Below are positions 43,910-54,165 of a DNA stretch of 64,000 nt, piece after piece. A model generated the notes under the pieces. The model made no database searches. It had not been told where the DNA came from and saw only the letters and a list, made by a program, of their open reading frames with translations. Position 1 is the stretch's first letter; every line of letters begins with the position of its first letter. The position numbers were made by a program, and so were the translations under genes. Origin of the DNA: Eutreptiella sp. 'Long Island Sound 2002' (Eukaryota; Euglenozoa; Euglenophyceae; Eutreptiales; Eutreptiaceae); the NCBI GenBank assembly GCA_964036045.1, contig OZ038384.1, positions 42,078,704 through 42,142,703 on the forward strand, read 5' to 3'.

Positions 43910-44960
43910 CAGCAGGTGGGCGTGTGCATTATAGGAGTTCCACTACCCACTGCTCCCAGGCAGTGAGGCAGTGCATTGCCAGAGTTGCACCGCCCACTGC
44001 CCCCAGGGAGTGAAGCCGTGCGTTGCGGAAGTTGCATTGCCCACCGCTCCCAAGCATTAGGGCACTGCATTGCAGAGGTTGCACTGCCCCCTCGCAGTGC
44101 AGCAGTTCAATGCGGGACTCCTGCTCTTAACGCAGCAACATTCTGGGGCAAGACTCCCCGTCCCCCCAGCTGGTGGGCCCGCGCATTGCATGAGTCCCAC
44201 TGCCTACCACCGGCCACCTGCCCGGTGATGCGGCAGTGCAACGCAGGAGTTGCACTTCCCACTGTACCCAGGCAGTGACGCAGTTGTTGCACGAGTTCCA
44301 CTTCACACTGCCCCCCGGCAGGAAGGCGGTGCATTGCAGGAGTAAGATTGCGCACAGCCGCTAGGCAGTGTGGCAATGCATTGCAGGAGTTCCGCTCTTT
44401 AGGTAGCGGGCGCCTCTTGGGCAGGAACCCTGTCCCCCCAGCTGATTGGCCCGCGCATTGCAGGATTTGCATTGCACGAGTTCCACTGCCCATTGCCCCC
44501 AGTCAGTGAGGCAGTGCACCGTAGCACTTCCGCTGCTGCAGTGGCGCAGTGCATTGTAGAGGTCGCACTGCCCACTGCCTGCCGTCATTGTAGCAGTGCA
44601 TTGCACGGAGTTGCGCTCTTTAGGCAGCGATCGCCTCCGGGGCAGGACTTCCTGTCCTCCCAGCTGCTGGGCCTCCGCCTCGCAGGAGTTTCACTGCCCA
44701 CCGCCCACAGGCGGTGTGTGCATTGCAGGAGTTGCAGTGCCCGCTGCCTCCAACTAGTGAGGCAGTGTATTGCACGAGCCGCGCCGCCCACTGCCCCCGG
44801 GCAGTTAGGCAGTGCGTTGCAGAATTTTCACCGCCCGCTGCCCCCCGGCAGTGTGGCGGTGCAAAGTAGGGGCTGTGTTGCCCACTGCCCACAAGCAGTG
44901 AGGTAGTGCATGGCGTGAGTTGCGCTGCCCATTGCCCCCAAGCACTGTGGCACTCCACAA
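43910..44960 (+). repeat. 47-bp satellite array, right part
   Basis: Units like GCAGTGCATTGCAGGAGTTG continue the array interrupted at 37,052, with CAGGACTCCCCGTCCCCCCA blocks near 44,150, 44,430 and 44,645. Confidence 0.9.
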
Positions 44961-45504
44961 CAGAAGTGCCACTGCCCAGTGCCCATAGCCCACTGCCCAC
45001 AAGTGCAGAGCGGCAAGGCACACACAGTGCAGCGTGGAGCAGAGCACCAAGCGGTACGGCCCTGCACACAAAGTACTAAAGGTGCGGCACAACACACGCC
45101 CACTAGACCCTGTGAGACCATGCACAGGCGTCGGCAGAACAGCACCGGCCAAGTGTGACAGAGCACAAGTCCCGGCTGTGCAACAACACACTAGCACACA
45201 GCGCGCACTAAGACACACAGCCCTCCCGTTTACCTGTACCCGTGGGTAGACTTCTCGGCCATTGCCTTCTGGTAACAGCGCCTTTGGCACACCACCCCAC
45301 ACCACCCCACACCTCACGACGCCACACCACACTACACCATACCCCACATCACCACACCACCCCGCACCACCCCACCCCACAGTACCCCACACCACACCAC
45401 CCCATGCCACCCTACCCCACACCACACCACACCACACCACACCACACCACACCACACCACACCACACCACACCACACCACACCACACCACACCACACCAC
45501 ACCC
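44658..45504 (+). repeat. Left copy of a direct block flanking the LINE
   Basis: 44,658-45,290 (633 bp: satellite units plus a unique ~280-bp module from about 45,010) is nearly identical to 56,575-57,211 (637 bp); the main difference is a 4-base indel near 44,717. A CCACA microsatellite follows to 45,504. Confidence 0.9.
45291..45504 (+). repeat. (CCACA)n microsatellite
   Basis: Irregular then pure ACCAC repeats of about 214 bp. Other loci: 57,212-57,375, 61,898-61,985 and 63,552-63,685. Confidence 0.95.
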
Positions 45505-46704
45505 TGAGTACTCCCCAGCTCTACTCACGGGCTGGGTGCCGGGTGCGAAGCCCCCGACGACAGGGCCCGGGCACTGCCAATAGGCGGTGTACTGACAGTG
45601 TCGGGTGCGCGCACGTCCCAGTGCCAAGCACCATCCCCAGGGACCCCGCGGCCCCTAGTACCTGCCGCCTTGGCCGTGGGAACGGTCAGCGACCCCCCGT
45701 AGAGAACGGCTGACCAAGCCTCCCCCTCCTCTCTTCCCCTACGCGCCCGCCCACGCACCGGGCCCAAACCGAAGCCCAGACACGCGCCCCTCCTGGCGCT
45801 CCTGCCCCAGCCCCCCCCACGGCCGCCCCTCCGCATGCCCCGTCGGCCCCTCCCCCCTGTGCTGCCTCCTCTCCTCGCCCCCTGCTGCCTCACCCATCCC
45901 AAAACCCTCCCTGACCCTACTCCTCTTGCAGGCTCGCAGCGCCTCAGCGGCGCGCCCCCAGGGCCCCGCATCGGCGGCCGGCCGCGTGAGGGTGTCAGCC
46001 ACACCGAGCAGGCCCCTATGCGGGGGCTTCAATGGCGCAACGGGGTCAACGGGGGTATGATGGGTGTGTGAGTGGGTAAGATTTTATGAGACACAGTCTA
46101 TGAGAATGAGTTTAAGAGAAACAGTCCCTATCCCCGTCCGGCTGGACGCCCCGGTATCGGTATCCAACATTCTTTAGGTACGGTATAAGGCCCCCCGGCC
46201 ACCACCCCGGCGCCAACACCAGGGAGGGCGTCCGGGAGGGGTAACAGCCCCCGATCCCCCAAAGGAAACCCCAAAGGTGAGCGCACCACCGGCGGGGCAT
46301 GTCTGCGGGGTAAACAAATGCGCTGATCAAAACCCTAATGTAATAATTAGTGCCTACTGCCATAAGTAATGCTTAACCGGGTAAAACGGCCCTCTCCCGG
46401 TGCCGGTTTACTGCGCATCCCCCAGAGCCGGACCCGACCGGCCGTACTGAGGCGAGCCCAGAAATGGGTATGGCAGGGCAGACTTTAAGTGCTGGTAGCC
46501 ACGCCTCAGTACACTCCGTGGGCTCATAAGGCCCACGGGGGCCCCAAACACCGTTACGTTCGGGAGTTAAGCCCCGGCGGTGTTTGGGGTTGTTCGTGGT
46601 TAAGAGGACTCACGTTGAGTCCCAGATACTGTTACCCCGGGGTTATGACCCCCGGTACTGCCTGCTTACTTGCCTGCTGCTGCTAAGAGGTAGGAGGGAG
46701 TACC
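45505..46704 (+). other. Putative leader of the LINE, with three strong hairpins
   Basis: No gene is recognised. At 46,516-46,538 CCGTGGGC-TCATAAG-GCCCACGG forms an 8-bp stem; at 46,542-46,589 CCCCAAACACCG pairs with CGGTGTTTGGGG around a 24-base loop; near 46,638-46,656 CCGGGG-TTATGA-CCCCGG forms a third. The cluster immediately precedes the 94-bp array. Confidence 0.55.
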
Positions 46705-49135
46705 CACGAGTCCTGCCGGAGGCTCCGAACACCCCATGGGCAGGACTCCCCGTCCCCCCCGGGCCGGTGCGCCCGGTTCTCCGAAGATACTGGCCCCCCA
46801 CTGGCCTGGCAGGAGGCTCCGAACACCCCCTGGGCAGGACTCCCCGTCCCCCCCGGGCCGGTGCGCCCGGTTCTCTGAAGAAGATGCCCCCCCCTTGGCC
46901 TGGCAGGAGACTCCGAACACCCCCTGGGCAGGACTCCCCGTCCCCCCCGGGCCGGTGCGCCCGGTTCTCTGAAGAAGATGGCCCCCCATTGGCCTGGCAG
47001 GAGGCTCCGAACACCCCCTAGGCAGGACTCCCCGTCCCCCCCGGGCCGGTGCGCCGGGTTCTCTGAAGAAGATGCCCCCCCATTGGCCTGGCAGGAGGCT
47101 CCGAACACCCCCTGGGCAGGAGTCCCCGTCCCCCCCAGGCCGGTGCGCCCGGTTCTCTGAAGAAGATGGCCCCCCATTGGCCTGGCAGGAGGCTCCGAAC
47201 ACCCCCTGGGCAGGACTCCCCGTCCCCCCCGGGCCGGTGCGCCCGGTTCTCTGAAGAAGATGGCCCCCCATTGGTCTGGCAGGAGGCTCCGAACACCCCC
47301 TGGGCAGGACTCCCTGTCCCCCCCGGGCCGGTGCGCCCGGTTCTCTGCAGAAGATGGCCCCCCATTGGCATGGCAGGAGGCTTCGAACACCCCCTGGGCA
47401 GGACTCCCCGTCCCCCCCGGGCCGGTGCGCCCGGTTCTCTGAAGAAGATGCCCCCCCATTGGCCTGGCAGGAGGCTCCGAACACCCCCTGGGCAGGAGTC
47501 CCTGTCCCCCCCAGGCCGGTGCGCCCGGTTCTCTGAAGAAGATGGCCCCCCATTGGCCTGGCAGGAGGCTTTGAACACCCCCTGGGCAGGACTCCCCGTC
47601 CCCCCCAGGCCGGTGCGCCCGGTTCTCTGAAGAAGATGGCCCCCCATTGGCCTGGCAGGAGGCTCCGAACACCCCCTGGGCAGGACTCCCTGTCCCCCTG
47701 AGGCCGGTGTGCCCGGTTCTCTGAAGAAGATGGCCCCCCATTGGCCTGGCAGGAGGCTCCGAACACCCCCTGGGCAGGACTCCCCGTCCCCCCCGGGCCG
47801 GTGCGCCCGGTTCTCTGAAGAAGATGGCCCCCCATTGGCCTGGCAGGAGGCTCCGAACACCCCCTGGGCAGGACTCCCCGTCCCCCCCGGGCCGGTGCGC
47901 CCGATTCTCTGAAGAAGATGGCCCCCCATTGGCCTGACAGGAGGCTTCGAACACCCCCTGAGCAGGACTCCCCGTCCCCCCCAGGCCGGTGCGCCCGGTT
48001 CTCTGAAGAAGATGGCCCCCCATTGGCATGGCAGAAGGCTCCGAACACCCCCTGGGCAGGACTCCCCGTCCCCCCCAGGCCGGTGCGCCCGGTTCTCTGA
48101 AGAAGATGGCCCCCCATTGGCCTGGCAGGAGGCTCCGAACACCCCCTGGGCAGGACTCCCCATCCCCCCCAGGCCGGTGCGCCCGGTTCTCTGAAGATAC
48201 TGGCCCCCCATTGGCCTGGCAGGAGGCTCCGAACACCCCCTGGGCAGGACTCCCCGTCCCCCCCGGGCCGGTGCGCCCGGTTCTCTGAAGAAGATGGCCC
48301 CCCATTGGCCTGGCAGGAGGCTCCGAACACCCCCTGGGCAGGACTCCCCGCCCCCCCCAGGCCGGTGCGCCCGGTTCTCTGAAGAAGATGCCCCCCCATT
48401 GGCCTGGCAGGAGGCTCCGAACACCCCCTGGGCAGGACTCCCCGTCCCCCCCGGGCCGGTGCGCCCGGTTCTCTGAAGAAGATGGCCCCCCATTGGCCTG
48501 GCAGAAGGCTCCGAACACCCCCTGGGCAGGACTCCCCGTCCCCCCCGGGCCGGTGCGCCCGGTTCTCTGAAGAAGATGGCCCCCCATTGGCCTGGCAGAA
48601 GGCTCCGAACACCCCCTCGGCAGGACTCCCCGTCCCCCCCAGGCCGGTGCGCCCGGTTCTCTGAAGATACTGGCCCCCCATTGGCCTGGCAGGAGGCTCC
48701 GAACACCCCCTGGGCAGGACTCCCCGTCCCCCCCAGGCCGGTGCGCCCGGTTCTCTGAAGAAGATGGCCCCCCATTAGCCTGGCAGGAGGCTCCGAACAC
48801 CCCCTGGGCAGGACTCCCCGTCCCCCCCGGGCCGGTGCGCCCGGTTCTCTGAAGAAGATGGCCCCCCATTGGCCTGGCAGGAGGCTCCGAACACCCCCTG
48901 GGCAGGACTCCCCGTCCCCCCCAGGCCGGTGCGCCCGGTTCTCTGAAGAAGATGGCCCCCCATTGGCCTGGCAGGAGGCTCCGAACACCCCCTGGGCAGG
49001 ACTCCCCGTCCCCCCCGGGCCGGTGCGCCCGGTTCTTTGACAACGGCGGCCTCCCATAGGCCTGGCAGGAGGCTCCGAACACCCCCTGGGCAGGACTCCC
49101 CGTCCCCCCGAGCCAGGTGCGCCCGGCTTCAGGGG
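46705..49135 (+). repeat. 94-bp tandem array, 26 copies of identical length
   Basis: CAGGACTCCCCGTCCCCCC recurs every 94 bp from 46,741 to 49,091, exactly 25 steps of 94 with no net indel. Units also contain GGTGCGCCCGGTTCTCTGAA and GGCCTGGCAGGAGGCTCCGA. A diverged unit follows near 49,186. Because 94 is not a multiple of three and the minus strand lacks stops, three very long minus frames (671, 884, 679 codons) run through it; they are artefacts. Confidence 0.97.
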
Positions 49136-49480
49136 AAAAATGGCTCCCCACGAGCCTAGCGGAGGGCTCTAACCACCCCTTGGGCTGGACTCCCCGCCCC
49201 CCCAGGCTGGTCTGTAGAGGGTGACAGCCCCCCCACGGGCCTGGCGGGATGCCTCGACCACCCCACTGGGCTGAGCACCCCCCCGCTCCCCCCGGCCGGG
49301 AGAGCCCGGTGGACGTGGAGGCGCAACCCCCCGGCAACAGATCTCCCCCCCCCCCCGGACCCAGGTGCCCAAGTGTGCGAGGCAGCAGCCAACGAGTAGC
49401 GCGCAGGGGCGCGTTTCCGGATAGATTCTAGTGTACGGGCCCGTAAGGCCGGCCGCTGTGGGCCACCAACGCGCAAGCGA

Positions 49481-51415
49481 GTGCAGGTTCCGGCGCCTGA
49501 GCACTGGGCGACCCGGAGGAAGGGATGCGCAGTGCCCATGCATGGGCTTCCGGCCTGCGACCCCCTGCTCTTGCTCTGCAGCCCAGTGACACAACATGTT
49601 CCCGTCGACGCCCGCAACTCCTTACATGCAGAGCCCTCCTATCCCCGGAGGCCCGCCTGCACCACACCCCGCGGAGGTACCCGGCTTTTGCCGCTCCCCC
49701 CCTCCCCCACTATACCCACACCCCATACGCGCCTACCAACCGCTCGTGGAGGTTCACTCCCAGGCAGCGTACCCCGCCTATTACCTGCGGGAACCGCGGT
49801 ATGGGCTTCCCCCGCCCCCCCGCCGCCCTCGCCGCTCCCGACAGTACCGCCCCCGGACCACCGTGACGTGGAGTTGGCCTACCTACGGGGCCACGTGGCA
49901 GGCCTGGACCGCCGCACCGAGGGGCCTCCGCCACCTAAGGAGGCGGCGCAGAGGGCGCCCCCGGCACCGCAGGGCCCTGCCCCCGACGCGGTCGGCGAGG
50001 CGACGCCGGCACTGCTGCGGGCACCGGCGAGGGAGACGGAGCCCAGGCAGGACCGCCGGCCCCCGGTACCTACGGAGCCGCCACGCCGGCCCCAGGGCGC
50101 AACCTACCAGTGGTCCCGCTCCCCCAGACGGGACCTACGCGACGATCGCCGAGACCACGGCCGAACAATCCCTGGTAGAGGAGGCCGCACGGCCCACCGC
50201 CGGCCCTACCGCTCCCCAGAGCGGTACTACCAGCGCCGGTCCGAGGAGCACCCCTCCGGACACCGAGCCCCCGCCGCTAGAGGTAGAGACCATACCCCCG
50301 ACCGCCGGGATAACCGCTCCCGTCGTGACCCGCCCGGATCAGCCCCCGGGCCGGGCCGGGAGCGACGAGACCCCGACGACCGGCGCCGGTACCGCTCCCC
50401 CAGCCCGGATACCGCTAGACGCCTGAGGTATGATGCGCCAGATACGGGGCGCCGGCCGCAGTGGGAGCCCCGTACGGCTCCCGACGCCCAACCCCCGCAT
50501 GTCCCGCATGTCCCGAGGGACAAGCCCCCGCGCAAGCGGCATCGCCATAACAAGGAAGGCGGACGGCCTGAGGCGCAGTCGCCCGCGGGCACCCCGCACA
50601 GGCTACCGGTGCACGCTCTGGCAGGGACCCAAACGACGCCGGGCCTCCTGGCCCCCTGTGCACAGCAAGCACGACTGCCACAGGACGGCCCCCCCCGCAC
50701 GCCCCAGAAGCACCGTACCGGTGTCACGCAAACTACCCCGGGCCTCCGAGGCCCGGGCTACGCCTCCCCGAGCGGGGCAATGAAAGCCCCCCAGCAGCCC
50801 CGCGCCGCGGACCCACCGACCGTCCTGCACATCCGGCGCCTCCCCACAGGGTGGTCCCGCCGTCACCTGGCGGACCGTTTCATGTGGCTGGATGGGGCGG
50901 AGGGGGTGGCGGAGGCCTTTTATGGAGGAGAAAACCACGGATACCTGACCTTCCGTGCCCACACACAGGCGCTGGCGGCGTGTGCGGTAGTCAGCGCTGC
51001 CCTGGGTACGGTAGCGCCCCCGCCCGGCCGCCTGCCGGCGGCGGTCCACTGTGTCAACCGCAGTGTCATCCGGGACCTCACCGTGCACACACAGCGGGAC
51101 GCCCCGGGCGAGGAGCGGCACGACACGCCGTCCGCCGGGGCTGCCCCCCCGCGCATGGACCGCCCCTCCCTCACCGAGGATGACGTCCGGCGCCTCATAG
51201 CGGATGCCGTGGGCGGAACGCAGCAGGTGGTACATCCGCGGCCGCAGGAGCCCACCCGGGCGCCCACAGCCGACGCGGTCGGTGGCGCCGGCCGCCCCCT
51301 ACCCCGAGGCCCCCCTCCAGCGCAACAGGCGCCCATCTCCCGGGAAAGAGACCCAGCGTTGCCCGGGGGCGGGGCAGCCCCTGAGCGAAGCCCAGAGGTC
51401 ACTCGGCTCGGGTGA
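49481..51415 (+). CDS. LINE ORF1: Arg/Ser/Pro-rich protein with RRM-like segment
   Basis: A 644-codon frame. The middle (about residues 190-380) is rich in Arg, Ser, Pro and Asp (for example RRDLRDDRRDHGR), typical of RNA-binding low-complexity regions. Near residue 446, TVLHIRRLPTGWSRRHLADR followed near 486 by NHGYLTF fits the RNP2 and RNP1 strands of an RRM, as found in ORF1 of many LINEs, where the protein binds element RNA. The true start is unclear: another frame opens at ATG 49,596 (MFPSTPATPYMQSPP) and a C-run indel could join it. It ends with TGA overlapping the next frame by four bases (GTGA). Confidence 0.6.
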   Translation: MQVPAPEHWATRRKGCAVPMHGLPACDPLLLLCSPVTQHVPVDARNSLHAEPSYPRRPACTTPRGGTRLLPLPPSPTIPTPHTRLPTARGGSLPGSVPRLLPAGTAVWASPAPPPPSPLPTVPPPDHRDVELAYLRGHVAGLDRRTEGPPPPKEAAQRAPPAPQGPAPDAVGEATPALLRAPARETEPRQDRRPPVPTEPPRRPQGATYQWSRSPRRDLRDDRRDHGRTIPGRGGRTAHRRPYRSPERYYQRRSEEHPSGHRAPAARGRDHTPDRRDNRSRRDPPGSAPGPGRERRDPDDRRRYRSPSPDTARRLRYDAPDTGRRPQWEPRTAPDAQPPHVPHVPRDKPPRKRHRHNKEGGRPEAQSPAGTPHRLPVHALAGTQTTPGLLAPCAQQARLPQDGPPRTPQKHRTGVTQTTPGLRGPGYASPSGAMKAPQQPRAADPPTVLHIRRLPTGWSRRHLADRFMWLDGAEGVAEAFYGGENHGYLTFRAHTQALAACAVVSAALGTVAPPPGRLPAAVHCVNRSVIRDLTVHTQRDAPGEERHDTPSAGAAPPRMDRPSLTEDDVRRLIADAVGGTQQVVHPRPQEPTRAPTADAVGGAGRPLPRGPPPAQQAPISRERDPALPGGGAAPERSPEVTRLG

Positions 51416-52566
51416 GCCCGCCTGCGCGGCCGCGAGCCGCGGCCAAAGGGCGTACCAGCCAGCTTAGCCGGCGTGTCCTGGCGGCTACCGGGACGCCTAG
51501 TGACCCCGGCCAACCGGCTGCCGGGCATGCCAGCACAGGGCCCCCCCGGCCCGGCCCCTCGGCTGTGGCAGCTGAAGGCGTGTCCCAGGACCTCTTGGGC
51601 GCGGATTGCCGGGAGGAGGGCCATCAGCAAGCCCTCGCCAGCGCCCCAGAGGCCCCTGCGGCCCGCCCCCAGGCGCCCGCTGGCGACCCCATGACCGCCC
51701 AGGCCCACGACGGTGTTGAGGCCTCAGCTCCCCCGACGGGGGGCCACCCCCCGGAGGGACCTGCCCTGGATTGGTGTACAGTCTGTCGCTTCTGGCGCCC
51801 CAGCCCATGCGACCAGTGCCCCCCGCAGGGAGCCCCCCAGGAGGAAGACGAGGCTGCGGAGCTGGCCCCGGAAGGAGAACGGGAGCTAGGGCCCCGTGAG
51901 ACCTCGCCCGCTCTCGAAACTCCCACTTCGCACGCGGCGGATGACCCTCCGCCCCCCCCCATCGATGTGGATGCGTCCCAGGACACGGCCACCCAGCTGG
52001 CTGGCCTCCTGGATGATGAAGCGGGCGCCCTCAGCCCGCTGGAGCCCCTACCGCCGGCGCTAGAGTTGGACGACGACCCTGCACCGCCGGCAGCCGGCTG
52101 CGCCGACAGCCCGCCGGGCGAGCCGGGCCCGCACGAGTCCCGCCTGGCGGCACTCATCGCCGATACTGCCCTGGAGGAGGCGAACCCCTGCAAGGCCCTG
52201 GACGTCGCTGTCTTCCTGGACAGCGAACGCCTGTCGGCGGTGGGACGCCGCATGCGGGCGGCGGGCCAGGACACCACCCCCATCCCCGGCCCCCATTCCC
52301 CGGAGGGAGACGGCCTCCCTCCCCTCCTGGCCCAGTATGCAAAGAGGACCCGCGAGCTGCTCCAGCTCGTGGGCTATACCCTGGGGGTCCCCTCCTTCTC
52401 CCTCTCCAGCTGGGAGGGAGATGCCATCCCGGCTCCTCACCCGCCGGGACTTGGGATCACAGTGTATTACGTGATCGAGGGGAGGGTGCAGCTCCGCCTC
52501 CCCACCCCCGAGGGCGGCTCGCGCCCAGGGTGGTGGCTCCAAGCCATGGCATATGCGTATGCCTAG
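51412..52566 (+). CDS. LINE internal ORF, Cys-rich motif, unknown function
   Basis: This 384-codon frame begins with a GTG overlapping the ORF1 stop and is offset by one base, so it may be reached by frameshifting or be the split end of ORF1. Near residue 122, WCTVCRFWRPSPCDQCP gives a C-x2-C-x8-C-x2-C pattern that could bind zinc. An acidic/Pro-rich middle is followed by a more globular end (ALDVAVFLDSERLSAVGRRM). No known domain was recognised. Confidence 0.5.
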   Translation: MSPPARPRAAAKGRTSQLSRRVLAATGTPSDPGQPAAGHASTGPPRPGPSAVAAEGVSQDLLGADCREEGHQQALASAPEAPAARPQAPAGDPMTAQAHDGVEASAPPTGGHPPEGPALDWCTVCRFWRPSPCDQCPPQGAPQEEDEAAELAPEGERELGPRETSPALETPTSHAADDPPPPPIDVDASQDTATQLAGLLDDEAGALSPLEPLPPALELDDDPAPPAAGCADSPPGEPGPHESRLAALIADTALEEANPCKALDVAVFLDSERLSAVGRRMRAAGQDTTPIPGPHSPEGDGLPPLLAQYAKRTRELLQLVGYTLGVPSFSLSSWEGDAIPAPHPPGLGITVYYVIEGRVQLRLPTPEGGSRPGWWLQAMAYAYA

Positions 52567-53201
52567 TCTGCCCCACCCCCGCCCCGGGCGGTCCCCCCGG
52601 ATACCAGGGCCCTGGTGCTGATATGCCAGTGCCCGGTACATGTCCCCCGGGGCGCGCCGGCCACCCCCCCCCCCCCCCGGTCCAAATCTGCGTCAAGCGC
52701 GGGGACCGGTACACCCCAGTCGACACGGCGAGCATGGACCTCGGGGACCACAGGGCCACCCTCACCCCACCCGGAGGCAACCCCCTGGCCATCGCTACGC
52801 CCATGGTGGCCAGGGCCACCTACGACAGGGCTCGGGGGGGACTCGTCATCGTCCCCTCAGCCCTGGGGGCCCAGCAGCTCCGCGACGCCGACTGGAAGGG
52901 ATGGAGCGCCTCGTGGGTTAGCTACGCCCGGGCCCTCCAGCCGGGCAAGCCGGTCGGCTTCAAGGTCCTGGGGGCGCAGGCCCCGGCCCTGCGAGACTGG
53001 GTGCTCCCCAGGCTCACGGGCGAACGGCCAGCGGGGACTCCCTCCCTGACCACGGTGTTTGGCCTCATCGGGCGTGACCTGCGGGCAGCCCAGGAGGCAG
53101 CTGGCGGCTCGGCCACACACGCCGACCCCCAGGGCGGGCCCACTTCATCAGAGCCGGACCCGGAGCCGGAGCACCCCACTCCCTCGCAATCCCAGAATTG
53201 A
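52530..53201 (+). CDS. LINE internal ORF, unknown function
   Basis: This 223-codon frame overlaps the previous ORF by 37 bases in another frame. After a Pro-rich start, residues 50-175 look globular (VQICVKRGDRYTPVDTASMD and DADWKGWSASWVSYARAL), ending in an acidic Pro/Ser tail. The continuous composition suggests that this and the previous frame were once one protein, split by an indel near 52,530-52,570. No domain recognised. Confidence 0.45.
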   Translation: MVAPSHGICVCLVCPTPAPGGPPGYQGPGADMPVPGTCPPGRAGHPPPPPVQICVKRGDRYTPVDTASMDLGDHRATLTPPGGNPLAIATPMVARATYDRARGGLVIVPSALGAQQLRDADWKGWSASWVSYARALQPGKPVGFKVLGAQAPALRDWVLPRLTGERPAGTPSLTTVFGLIGRDLRAAQEAAGGSATHADPQGGPTSSEPDPEPEHPTPSQSQN

Positions 53202-53208
53202 GGGCACC

Positions 53209-54165
53209 CCGGAGGACGTGCACGCTGTGGGGTACCTGTGGCTCAACGTCCGGGGCCGGTACCTCCGGTAACGCCTCCTGGCGCAAGCCCTGCACATGGC
53301 AGCGCGCCGCCCTACCCTCCTCATCCTGGCTGAGGCCCAGTACCAGGCAGGCCCCGAGGACCCCCCCTTCCAGGACTACGCCGGTCACGTTGTGCTCCCC
53401 GCCCAAGGCAAGACGGGGGCGGGCCCGGAAGTATACGTCCGCACCGGGACAACCACCTGGGCTTCCCTCCTCTGGGGCGCGGAGGATGCCAACGCCCTCC
53501 TCATGGAGGTCCTCACCCCGTGGGGTCGGCATCATGTGCTGGCAGCCCATGCCCCCCAGATCAGCATAGGCGTGGAGCCTTACGTGAGATGGTGGGCCGC
53601 CGTCTGGAGGGAGGTCACCTGCCTGGTCGACCTGACGACCGTCCTGGTTGTCACGGACACCAACTCGGCGGCCCGACCGGCAGATAGAGGGACCCCGCGC
53701 CCCGAGGACACGGGCTACCGCACGTTCCTGAGGGCCTTCAACCTCAGGGACTTAGTGGACCTTCACCCGGTCCCGCAGCACACATACTCCTGCTTCCAGG
53801 GGGCCGCGCGCTCCCGCATCGACACAGCCCCCTGCCACAGCGAGGCGCAGTTCACCATCGCCTCGTACCACTACTGGGCGAGCACCCTGCTCGCGGACCA
53901 CCACGTCCCCCTCCTTCTCACCGTTGCCTTCCCGGTGAACCGGCTGGACAAGCCCAGCCCCCATACGGTCTCCCGCACCCCGGAGTACCACCTGGGCCCA
54001 GTGGCCCTGTCCCCGGCCGACACGGCCGATTTCCACAACTCAGTACTCCGCAGGAAGGCCGTGGACCCCCAGCTGGCCCCGAATCGGTGGCTGAAAGGCC
54101 TGCAAAGGGCCATCTACGATTGGGCCCACGCCTTGGGCAGGGTCCGAGCCCTCCGCTTCCGGTAG
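53209..54165 (+). pseudogene. LINE apurinic-like (EEP) endonuclease domain
   Basis: This domain nicks target DNA to prime reverse transcription. Upstream of an in-frame TAA (53,269-53,271) the frame reads VGYLWLNVRGRYLR, the usual N-terminal Asn strand. After it come LLILAEAQ (catalytic Glu near 53,332), the VTDTNSA block matching GDFN (about 53,650), SRID (about 53,814) and LLADHHVPLLL matching the terminal S/A-DH-P block (about 53,890). The frame ends at TAG 54,163-54,165, but the same frame is open on both sides into the RT, so endonuclease and RT are one ORF2 with two nonsense codons. Several catalytic positions are conserved, yet the stops suggest decay. Confidence 0.8.

Noticed and set aside
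45291-45504. CCACA repeats resembling yeast-type telomeric sequence
   Set aside because: Four short internal blocks with fixed flanks; simple microsatellite.
46542-46600. Possible 5S rRNA because of GGGAGTTAAGCCCC
   Set aside because: Only this short string resembles 5S; the rest of the 5S consensus and its A/C boxes are absent.
46666-49337. Three minus-strand frames of 671-884 codons and many 60-codon plus frames
   Set aside because: They run through the 94-bp array in different frames. A stop-free repeat whose length is not a multiple of three yields long frames in every register.
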